Shown piece after piece: positions 1 to 5,540 of a DNA stretch of 5,656 nt (position 1 is the stretch's first letter; each line of letters begins with the position of its first letter). Source of the DNA: Desulfobacterales bacterium (GTDB taxonomy: Bacteria > Desulfobacterota > Desulfobacteria > Desulfobacterales > UBA5852); NCBI GenBank assembly GCA_030066455.1, contig JASJBQ010000307.1:1-5656 (forward strand). Direction: 5' to 3'. A program made the translations under genes and the position numbers. The notes beneath the pieces were generated by a model. It was not told where the DNA came from and made no database searches. It saw nothing but the letters and a program-made list of their open reading frames with translations.

Positions 1-20
1 ATGTCCTCCGGTGTTTTCAT
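1..20 (-). CDS. Possible 5' end of a divergent gene (partial, leaves the window)
   Basis: Read on the minus strand, an ATG at 20-18 opens a frame giving M-K-T-P-E-D and then leaves the window. Purine-rich Shine-Dalgarno-like sequence (aggaagga) lies immediately upstream, and a second aaggaag lies a little further back. A promoter-like pair at 58-86 would start transcription roughly 30 nt before this ATG. Start codon, ribosome site and promoter thus agree in direction and spacing, and this is the only reason for the call. Six codons are far too few to name a product. A regulator of the operon would be a natural guess from divergent placement, but nothing in the residues shows it. The next bases upstream of the window would settle it. 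Confidence 0.33.
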
Positions 21-57
21 TCCTTCCTGGATCTTCCTTAGAGGACGACTTTAAAAT

Positions 58-86
58 TTTATCGCCAGGTTGGCTTGGCCATTCAA
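58..86 (-). promoter_or_regulatory. Putative sigma70-type promoter of the divergent gene
   Basis: On the minus strand TTGAAT (86-81) is followed after exactly 17 bp by GATAAA (63-58). Each hexamer matches 4 of 6 bases of the TTGACA/TATAAT consensus, at ideal spacing and in an A+T-rich stretch. It points at the candidate start codon at 20. Matches of this quality do occur by chance, so the call leans on its agreement with the downstream ribosome site. Confidence 0.35.
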
Positions 87-104
87 GTCTCAATGCAATG
101 AGAC
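87..104. promoter_or_regulatory. 18-bp dyad, operator-like
   Basis: The sequence gtctcaatgcaatgagac is a dyad centred between 95 and 96. It has perfect 6-bp arms (GTCTCA/TGAGAC) around a TGCA core, and only the two A positions flanking the core break the symmetry. It directly abuts the putative minus-strand -35 box (81-86) and precedes a gataat (109-114) on the plus strand. Position and size suit a site for a dimeric regulator controlling divergent transcription. The regulator family cannot be told from the site. It has no T-run and short arms, so a terminator is unlikely. Confidence 0.35.
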
Positions 105-448
105 AGGGGATAATTCGTTTTATTTAACCGAAACGATCCCTTTGGTTTTTCGGATTCCAAGTTCTTTTATCCGCATACGCGATCTGCTCTCGTATCGTTA
201 GCTGAACTCAGATGCATCTTCATTCTTCAGGTCTGGAAAGCCAACTTATCGGCGCAATAACGCGCACGCGGCCATTTTGACAAGACGGGCCATCATGAAC
301 GCCGGGCATTTCCGCGATGCATCGCTTCTGGAAGACCGGCTATTGATATCCCGGCTTTCGATCACGCCACATGATACCGTCAAGTAACGTTGGATTTGGC
401 GGGCACCTGCATGGGCAGCGACGCGACAAACACTGAGGGACACCAACC
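105..448. other. Non-coding leader upstream of the hydroxylase operon
   Basis: I find no gene I can support here. Short open frames exist on both strands but lack ribosome sites and recognisable content. The best plus-strand promoter-like pair is TTGGTT (142-147), 17 bp, TTTTAT (165-170), which is weak at the -35 box. A perfect TTGACA at 277-282 has no -10 box at usable distance. A 10-bp palindrome (agatgcatct, 210-219) and a 6-bp inverted pair (ccgaaa 128-133 with tttcgg 148-153) are present but could be chance. The operon promoter is presumably in this stretch or recognised by a non-sigma70 factor. Confidence 0.5.
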
Positions 449-455
449 AAGGAGG
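449..455 (+). promoter_or_regulatory. Ribosome binding site of the [2Fe-2S] subunit gene
   Basis: AAGGAGG is a full-strength Shine-Dalgarno sequence that ends 4 nt before the ATG at 460. It fixes that ATG as the start over the overlapping out-of-frame ATG at 390. Confidence 0.8.
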
Positions 456-459
456 CAAT

Positions 460-921
460 ATGATTTCCATCAATGTGAACGGTCAAAAGAGGCCGGTCGA
501 TGTGGAACCGGATACCCCTTTGTTGTGGGTACTGAGGGACAACCTGGGGATTACGAGCGTGAAATACACCTGCGGTATCGCCGAATGCGGTATCTGCACG
601 GTTCTGATTGACGGCGAGGCCCAGCGTTCCTGTGTTGTCAATCTGGAAGACGTCGAGGGAAGCGACATCACGACCGTCGAGGGTTTACCCGACAATCATC
701 CCGTAAAGGTGGCCTGGATCGAAAAACAGGTGCCCCAGTGCGGATACTGCCAGCCGGGCATCATGCTCCAGACGGTCGATTTGCTTTCACGGATGCCGAA
801 TCCAACCGAAGAACAAATCAACGATGAGATGGACAATGTGATTTGCCGTTGCGGTTCGCATCCGAAAATTAAAGCGGCGATCCGGTTCGCTGCCGAAATG
901 ACGGCCAAACAGGGAGGATAA
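460..921 (+). CDS. [2Fe-2S] small subunit of a xanthine dehydrogenase-family (IorA-like) molybdenum hydroxylase
   Basis: This 153-residue protein carries electrons from the molybdenum site of its partner subunit through two [2Fe-2S] clusters. The N-terminal plant-ferredoxin-like domain (about 1-75) has the cluster ligands C38, C43, C46 and C58 in the usual CG-x3-CG-x-C arrangement. The C-terminal four-helix domain (about 78-147) has C94, C97, C129 and C131 within PQCGYCQPG and ICRCG. All eight family ligands are present and the length is normal. The VPQCGYC wording resembles isoquinoline 1-oxidoreductase alpha subunits (IorA) more than the QCGFCTPG seen in CO dehydrogenase small subunits; this is judged by eye. 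It has no signal peptide of its own, and because its partner has a Tat signal, export as a folded complex is inferred. The start is fixed by AAGGAGG 4 nt upstream. Only 3 nt separate it from the next gene, so the two are surely co-transcribed. The substrate is unknown. Confidence 0.93.
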   Translation: MISINVNGQKRPVDVEPDTPLLWVLRDNLGITSVKYTCGIAECGICTVLIDGEAQRSCVVNLEDVEGSDITTVEGLPDNHPVKVAWIEKQVPQCGYCQPGIMLQTVDLLSRMPNPTEEQINDEMDNVICRCGSHPKIKAAIRFAAEMTAKQGG

Positions 922-924
922 ACC

Positions 925-3069
925 ATGAAGACCGAAATGACGCGAAGATCCTTCTTAAAGCGAAGCAGCCTGGTCCTTGCCGCAACCGCCTTTTCGAATC
1001 CCTTGAGACTGTTCAATGCCTCTCCGGTAAAGGCCGCCGCAGAACTCCCGTTCAAACCTCACGCGTTTCTGGAGATCGGGGCGGATGATACGATCACCGT
1101 CTGGGTGGGCCAGACCAATCTCGGCCAGGGCACCCACACGGGTATTCCCATGGTGATTGCCGATGAACTGGATGCGGCCTGGGAAATGATTCGGGTAAAG
1201 CCCGCGCCCGCGGGAGAGCCGTTTAAAGACCCTGTATGGCATGCTCAGCTTACAGGCGGAAGCACGAGTATCCGGCACCGTTGGGATCTGCTGCGGACGG
1301 TGGGAGCGGCCGCACGGCAGATGCTGGTCGAAGCGGCCGCCCAGCAGTGGGGGGTCAGGGCCGGCAGGTTTACCACGGAAAACGGCCACGTGGTTCATTC
1401 GGATGGCCGTCGCCTGAGCTACGGCAAGTTGGTCGCGACGGCCCAGCAATTACCGGTCCCTGAAAATCCGCCGCTCAAACAAGCCCGATACTACCGCATC
1501 ATCGGCACCCCGAGGAGACGCGTGGATATCCCGGACAAGGTGATGGGCAAAACCGTCTTCGGCATCGATTTCACCCTGCCCGGCATGTGCATCGCCGTTG
1601 TGGCCCGTCCGCCCTATTACGGCGCGTCTTATCAATCCTATGATGAAAAGGCGGCCATGGCCGTCAAAGGGGTCGTCAAAGTGGTGCCGCTTGAAAACCG
1701 GATCGCGGTATGCGCTGAAACGACTTACGCAGCCTTAAAGGGCCGGGAGGCCCTCGACATCAAGTGGTCCCAGGGCACACTGCCCGATATGGATGACGCC
1801 TATCTGGACAGGCTTTTCAGCGAGCATCTGGAAAAGACGGGTGCGGCCGCCAAGAACGAAGGCGATGTGATAACGGCTCTAGGAGAAGCGGCAACCACCC
1901 TCGAGCAGTCCTATCGGATCAATTACATTTCCCACGCCCAGGTGGAGCCCATCAACTGCACCGCATCCGTGGAAAAGGGGCGGTGCAGAATCTGGGCGCC
2001 CACCCAGGGCCCCACCACCTTCCAGATGGTTGCGGCCAAGCTGACCGGCCTTCCCGCTGAAAAGGTGGAAGTGAACATCCTGCCGGCCGGCGGGGGATTC
2101 GGCCTGCGGGGGGAGGCCGTTCATGTGACGGATGCGGTATTGCTGTCCAAGGCGCTGCGACGTCCGGTCAAGGTCATGTATACCCGTGAAGATGACTTTA
2201 CCAACGACTATTTTCGTCCGGCCAATCAGTGCCGCATTAAGGCCGGATTGGATAAGGACGGAAGACTGGTCGGCTGGTCCCATAAAATTGCGGCGCCATC
2301 CGTTTGGGCCAGGATCGGGCCCCAAATGATGAAGAACGGTGTTTGTCCGGATGCCGTTGCGGGCGTCTGGGATATGCCCTATTCCATCCCGAACCATCGG
2401 GTGGACTATGTCATGGTGGACCTTCCCATACCGGTGGGGTTCTGGCGGTCGGTGGGGTTCTCCGTCAATGCGCTCGCCGTCGAATCCTTCATGGATGAAC
2501 TGGCCCATGCCGCCGGAAAAGACCCGGTTCAATTCCGTTTGGCGAACATGGAAAAGGGGTCCCGACCCTACAATATTCTCTCACTGCTGGCTGAAAAAGG
2601 CGGCTGGAACCGTCCGGTGCCCACTGGCCGCGCCCGAGGGGTTGCCGTAAATGCTTGTTTTGGTTCCTTTGCGGCCCACATGGCGGAGGTGTCGGTGGAA
2701 AAAAATGGGGCGGTCACCGTGCACAAGATCGTCTGCGCCATCGATTGCGGCACGGCCGTTTACCCGGAGGCGATCCGGGCCCAGGCCGAAGGCGGTGCCA
2801 TCATGGGAATGAGCACAGCATTTCATGAAAAGGTTCGATTTGAAAACGGCGGCGTGAAGACAGTCAATTATGACGAATACCCCGTCTTGACCATGTCTGA
2901 AGTACCGGAAATCGAAGTGCACATCGCCCCAAACAACCTCGAACCCGGGGGTGTGGGAGAGCCTGTTTTGCCGTCAGTCCCGCCGGCGATTGCCAATGCC
3001 ATATTCAAAGCCACGGGTGTGAGGCTGAGAGAGCTTCCCTTCCGAAGAGAATTGTTGAATAAGGGATAG
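925..3069 (+). CDS. Tat-exported molybdopterin-binding large subunit of a xanthine dehydrogenase-family (IorB-like) hydroxylase
   Basis: This 714-residue catalytic subunit would bind the molybdenum cofactor and hydroxylate a carbon of the substrate using water-derived oxygen. The N-terminus is a clear twin-arginine signal: T-RRSFLK at 6-12, a hydrophobic stretch (about 16-30) and likely cleavage near AAA at 37-39, so it acts in the periplasm. Family landmarks appear in order: GQTNLGQGTHTG (62-73), a TGGST segment, HAQVEP (337-342), GGGFG (389-393), REDD (421-424), FWRSVG (506-511) and GVGEP with E679. E679 sits where the family's catalytic glutamate lies. The length and the tandem domain pattern fit IorB-type subunits. 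The CO dehydrogenase signature loop (AYRCSFR) is absent, arguing against CoxL. The arginine after GGGFG in many IorB proteins is leucine here (L394, then R395). The ATG at 925 is preferred over the one at 937 because agggagg (911-917) lies 7 nt before it. N-heterocycle, aldehyde or other substrates remain open. Confidence 0.92.
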   Translation: MKTEMTRRSFLKRSSLVLAATAFSNPLRLFNASPVKAAAELPFKPHAFLEIGADDTITVWVGQTNLGQGTHTGIPMVIADELDAAWEMIRVKPAPAGEPFKDPVWHAQLTGGSTSIRHRWDLLRTVGAAARQMLVEAAAQQWGVRAGRFTTENGHVVHSDGRRLSYGKLVATAQQLPVPENPPLKQARYYRIIGTPRRRVDIPDKVMGKTVFGIDFTLPGMCIAVVARPPYYGASYQSYDEKAAMAVKGVVKVVPLENRIAVCAETTYAALKGREALDIKWSQGTLPDMDDAYLDRLFSEHLEKTGAAAKNEGDVITALGEAATTLEQSYRINYISHAQVEPINCTASVEKGRCRIWAPTQGPTTFQMVAAKLTGLPAEKVEVNILPAGGGFGLRGEAVHVTDAVLLSKALRRPVKVMYTREDDFTNDYFRPANQCRIKAGLDKDGRLVGWSHKIAAPSVWARIGPQMMKNGVCPDAVAGVWDMPYSIPNHRVDYVMVDLPIPVGFWRSVGFSVNALAVESFMDELAHAAGKDPVQFRLANMEKGSRPYNILSLLAEKGGWNRPVPTGRARGVAVNACFGSFAAHMAEVSVEKNGAVTVHKIVCAIDCGTAVYPEAIRAQAEGGAIMGMSTAFHEKVRFENGGVKTVNYDEYPVLTMSEVPEIEVHIAPNNLEPGGVGEPVLPSVPPAIANAIFKATGVRLRELPFRRELLNKG

Positions 3070-3083
3070 GGGCTTGCGCAAAA

Positions 3084-4103
3084 ATGAAGCTGATACCCGT
3101 CGCCAAAGCCGTTGGCATGGTCTTGAGCCACGACGTCACGGAAATCGTGCCGGGCCGGTTCAAGGGCCCGGCCTTTAAGCGCGGCCATGTCATTCAGCCG
3201 GAAGATGTGGACCGGCTTCGTGACCTGGGCAAGGAGAACATCGCGGCCCTGGATCTCGGGCCGGGTTGGGTGCATGAAGACGATGCGGCGCACCGGCTCG
3301 CAACCGCGGCCGCCGGCGAGGGGGTTGCACTGAGCCCCCCATCCGAAGGCAAAGTGAGTCTGACGGCATCCCGGGACGGATTGCTGAAGATCGACGTCGG
3401 CCGGCTCAACAGCATCAACGCCATACCCGACATCATGATGGCCACGCTGCATACCCACCAGCTGGTAGCGACGGGCCGGGAGGTGGCCGGCACACGCATC
3501 ATTCCGCTGACCATCGAGGAAGAAAAACTTCAGGCGGCCGAGGCCCATTGCGGGCCGGTAGAACCGGTTGTCGCCGTAAAGCCGCTGAGGCCGCACCGGG
3601 TGGGGCTGATCACGACGGGCAGCGAGGTCTATCACCACCGAATCGAAGATCGCTTCGGCCCCGTGGTCAAGGCGAAGATCGCCACTCTCGGCAGCCGTAT
3701 CCTGCGGCAAATTTATGTGCCCGATGACATCCCCATGACCGTTGCCGCCATCGAGGCCCTAATCGCGGAGGACGCCCAGATCGTTCTGATCACGGGCGGC
3801 ATGTCGGTCGATCCGGATGACCTCACGCCCGGCAGCATCCGCGCGACCGGGGCCGAGGTGATTACCTATGGCGCCCCGGTTCTGCCGGGCGCCATGTTCA
3901 TGCTGGCCTACCTGAAAGGTCTGCCCATCATCGGACTGCCCGGGTGCGTCATGTACCACGCAACGAGCATATTCGACCTGCTTTTGCCGCGCATTCTGGC
4001 GGGTGAACGATTGACACGCGAGGATATTGTCGCCCTGGGCCACGGCGGTCTGTGCCTGGGTTGTGACGAATGCCGCTTTCCCGCATGTGGATTTGGAAAG
4101 TGA
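3084..4103 (+). CDS. Molybdopterin-binding accessory protein (MoeA/Mog-like domain) with a C-terminal four-cysteine tail
   Basis: The 339-residue product has a C-terminal MoCF-biosynthesis fold (about 172-310). Its motifs are GLITTGSEV (174-182), ITGGMSVDPDDLTPG (236-250) and GLPIIGLPG (279-287), the signature of molybdopterin-binding proteins such as MoeA, Mog and CinA. The first 160 residues resemble the non-catalytic domains of MoeA but are shorter. The tail (320-339) places cysteines at 324, 327, 330 and 335 (C-x2-C-x2-C-x4-C), a possible [4Fe-4S] or zinc site, and ends in GFGK. From memory, related proteins next to molybdenum hydroxylase genes in clostridia and sulfate reducers have a similar tail, so this end looks complete. 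A role in making or delivering the cofactor of the upstream enzyme is inferred from the neighbours. Molybdate insertion, cofactor sensing or nucleotide attachment are not distinguishable. The start lies 14 nt after the previous stop, with only a weak agggg (3068-3072) as ribosome site, so translational coupling is plausible. The TGA stop lies at the edge of a repeat element. Confidence 0.85.
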   Translation: MKLIPVAKAVGMVLSHDVTEIVPGRFKGPAFKRGHVIQPEDVDRLRDLGKENIAALDLGPGWVHEDDAAHRLATAAAGEGVALSPPSEGKVSLTASRDGLLKIDVGRLNSINAIPDIMMATLHTHQLVATGREVAGTRIIPLTIEEEKLQAAEAHCGPVEPVVAVKPLRPHRVGLITTGSEVYHHRIEDRFGPVVKAKIATLGSRILRQIYVPDDIPMTVAAIEALIAEDAQIVLITGGMSVDPDDLTPGSIRATGAEVITYGAPVLPGAMFMLAYLKGLPIIGLPGCVMYHATSIFDLLLPRILAGERLTREDIVALGHGGLCLGCDECRFPACGFGK

Positions 4104-4224
4104 CGGTCTCGTAAAAAGTCCGATATCGGCATTACGCGTATCCCTCGTCATTGCGGCGTACCGTAAGTACGCCTCGCTCCTCGGGATGCGCAAGCCTTGA
4201 TCTCGAACTTATTACGAAACCGTC
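4102..4224. mobile_element. MITE-like repeat, copy 1 (non-coding, imperfect terminal inverted repeats)
   Basis: This 123-bp block recurs at 5541-5656 with roughly nine in ten bases identical by hand alignment and one 1-nt indel. Its ends are inverted: gacggtctcgtaa (4102-4114) pairs with ttacgaaaccgtc (4212-4224) at 12 of 13 positions. Inside are a palindrome cgatatcg (4121-4128) and a perfect 7-bp hairpin, GGCGTAC (4155-4161) with GTACGCC (4167-4173), loop cgtaa. It encodes no protein, and its size and ends suit a miniature transposable element moved by a transposase elsewhere. I see no clear target-site duplication. A second near-match to the left end, gactttttaggag (4233-4245), follows the right end, so the true boundary may be 4245. 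The element fills most of the 160-nt gap before xdhC. The family association with Desulfobacteraceae is from memory. Confidence 0.72.
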
Positions 4225-4263
4225 TGAAATACGACTTTTTAGGAGTTAATCGGAAAGTATAAT

Positions 4264-5322
4264 ATGACGGCGTTATTTCAAGAAATCTGTCAGGCCCTCC
4301 GCAGGGGCCAGGCGCTGGCCGTAGCAACGATCATCACCGACAGCGGTTCCACTCCCCGCCATTCCGGCTCGAGGATGGTTGTCTTCGCCGATGGTCGCAC
4401 CGCCGGGACGATCGGCGGCGGGGCGGTTGAAGGCGATGTCATTCAACGCGCCTTGCGAGGCTTTGAAGCACGCGGGGCTGAAATCGTTTCCTATGATTTG
4501 ACGCGGGGGGCCAATATCGACCGGATGGATTTGATCTGCGGGGGACGGGTTCAGATTTTGGTCGAGCATGTAACTGCGACCGAACGCAACATCGATCTTT
4601 ACCATTCCGCAATCGAAGCATTGGCGAAGTCCCGGTCCGTTAAGTGGATTGCGCAAATCACCGACGATAACGGCCAATTGAAGGTGGAACGTGCCTTGCA
4701 CACCCATCCCGATCGATTTACGGGATCGGTTCACCTCCGACAGGCATTCCGAAACCTGCTGGCGTCGGATAAACGCATTCCCGATGGATCGTGTTGCATC
4801 GAATTCGAGGGCAACACCTATATTATCGAGTCCATCCAACCGCCGCCAAGGCTCTTTCTGTTCGGCGCCGGCCATGTATCCAAAGAAATCGGCACCTTGA
4901 GCCAAAGGGTCGGTTTTCGCACCATCGTCTTTGACGACCGTGTCGAATTTGCCAACGCCGAGCGTTTCCCGGATGCGGCAGCGATAAAGGTTTGCCCGGG
5001 ATTTACCGAAGTATTTAACGGATTCGATCCCCTGCCGGACGATTTGATCGTCATCGTGACCCGGGGACACCGTTTCGACAAGGAGGTTCTGGCACAGGCC
5101 TTACAAACCGAGGCGGGCTACATCGGCATGATCGGCAGTCGCCGCAAGAAAGCGACGATCTACACGGAACTGATCGATCGGGGGATTGAGCCCGACGCCC
5201 TCGAAAAGGTCCACTGTCCGATCGGCCTGGCGATTGACGCTGAAACACCGGCGGAAATAGCGGTCAGCGTCATGGCGCAGTTGATCCAGCACCGCGCCCG
5301 CCGCCGCAACCATGAAGAATAG
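4264..5322 (+). CDS. xdhC: XdhC/CoxI-family molybdenum cofactor maturation protein
   Basis: This 352-residue protein belongs to the XdhC/CoxI family. The studied member from Rhodobacter capsulatus binds molybdenum cofactor, promotes its sulfuration and hands it to xanthine dehydrogenase. Here it is expected to serve the upstream hydroxylase in the cytoplasm before Tat export. The N-terminal XdhC domain has GSTPR (28-32), GGGAVE (51-56) and ICGG (91-94, conserved C92). A linker follows to about 194. The Rossmann-type C-terminal domain has LFGAGHVSKEIG (199-210), VTRGH (265-269), GYIGMIGSRRKK (285-296) and the family's closing motif CPIGLAIDAETPAEIA (318-333). Both domains are complete and the length is normal. 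An in-frame stop at 4240-4242 and no other good start codon in between favour the ATG at 4264. Its ribosome site is poor: ggaaag (4252-4257) is weak, and aggag (4241-4245) is 18 nt away. Repeat copies lie on both sides. Confidence 0.92.
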   Translation: MTALFQEICQALRRGQALAVATIITDSGSTPRHSGSRMVVFADGRTAGTIGGGAVEGDVIQRALRGFEARGAEIVSYDLTRGANIDRMDLICGGRVQILVEHVTATERNIDLYHSAIEALAKSRSVKWIAQITDDNGQLKVERALHTHPDRFTGSVHLRQAFRNLLASDKRIPDGSCCIEFEGNTYIIESIQPPPRLFLFGAGHVSKEIGTLSQRVGFRTIVFDDRVEFANAERFPDAAAIKVCPGFTEVFNGFDPLPDDLIVIVTRGHRFDKEVLAQALQTEAGYIGMIGSRRKKATIYTELIDRGIEPDALEKVHCPIGLAIDAETPAEIAVSVMAQLIQHRARRRNHEE

Positions 5323-5540
5323 TAAATCTCCTCCCGCAGAGCCGGAGACATCAGGTAGCCCCCGAAGCTAGGCGTATTAATCTGTTGGGCTTGGGTTTTT
5401 CCTTTTTGTAGGCATCGACACGGCGGGCGGGGTAAGCGCGCGGGCCTGTCTGAGCGCAGCGAGTTTCCGCGAGACCCGTTCGACACGGCGACGTGCAGGA
5501 GGAAGCGGGACACGGGCGGTTTCTTCTGCTTCGTTTGCTT
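5323..5540. other. Gene-free interval made of repeat-like sequence
   Basis: No supportable gene lies here. The first part (to about 5410) is A+T-richer and holds T-runs (gggtttttccttttt, near 5393-5407) with no strong hairpin directly before them. AGCCC near 5356 and GGGCT near 5387 could pair around a long loop. The rest is G+C-rich and includes gagcgcagcgagtttccgcg (5452-5471), wording that I recognise from widespread bacterial intergenic repeats, often followed by a TTTCTTTTGGTTAC-like stretch. A degraded version (tttcttctgcttcgtttgct) sits at 5520-5539 and is cut off where repeat copy 2 begins. This suggests an older repeat interrupted by the element. The family link is from memory. Confidence 0.4.
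5415..5490. repeat. 11-bp direct repeat bracketing a G+C-rich segment
   Basis: The sequence tcgacacggcg occurs at 5415-5425 and again at 5480-5490, 65 bp apart, inside the G+C-rich part of the gene-free interval. It may be internal to the old intergenic repeat described there, or may result from a small duplication. No function is evident. Confidence 0.4.

Noticed and set aside
277..282. Perfect TTGACA as a -35 box for the operon
   Set aside because: At spacings of 15 to 19 bp the downstream hexamers are G+C-rich and do not resemble a -10 box.
295..387. 30-codon plus-strand frame starting with ATG in the leader
   Set aside because: It has no Shine-Dalgarno sequence, no recognisable content and no relation to the operon spacing. 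A leader peptide cannot be supported.
392..410. Sigma54-like GG...GC pairs in the ttggcgggcacctgc region
   Set aside because: The GG to GC distance is 9 bp for the candidates, not the required 10, and the -12 element lacks the TT before GC.
925..3069. Identification of the enzyme as CO dehydrogenase or classical xanthine dehydrogenase
   Set aside because: The AYRCSFR active-site loop of form I CO dehydrogenase is missing and there is no FAD subunit. A Tat signal is also not a feature of the cytoplasmic xanthine dehydrogenase large subunit.
2868..3710. Minus-strand open frame of 280 codons
   Set aside because: It lies antisense to the end of the large subunit and the start of the molybdopterin-binding gene. 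It crosses the gene boundary, has no recognisable motif, and is explained by G+C-rich codon use on the plus strand. The long minus frames at 4273-5070 and 1879-2532 are rejected for the same reason.
4258..4263. Perfect TATAAT directly before the xdhC start codon
   Set aside because: Transcription from it would begin inside the gene, and the bases 17 bp upstream (cttttt) are not a -35 box. It is probably chance in a short A+T-rich stretch.
5328..5348. Possible terminator after xdhC (tctcc paired with ggaga)
   Set aside because: The stem is only 5 bp with a long loop and no T-run follows. The T-runs near 5393-5407 lack a strong hairpin immediately before them.
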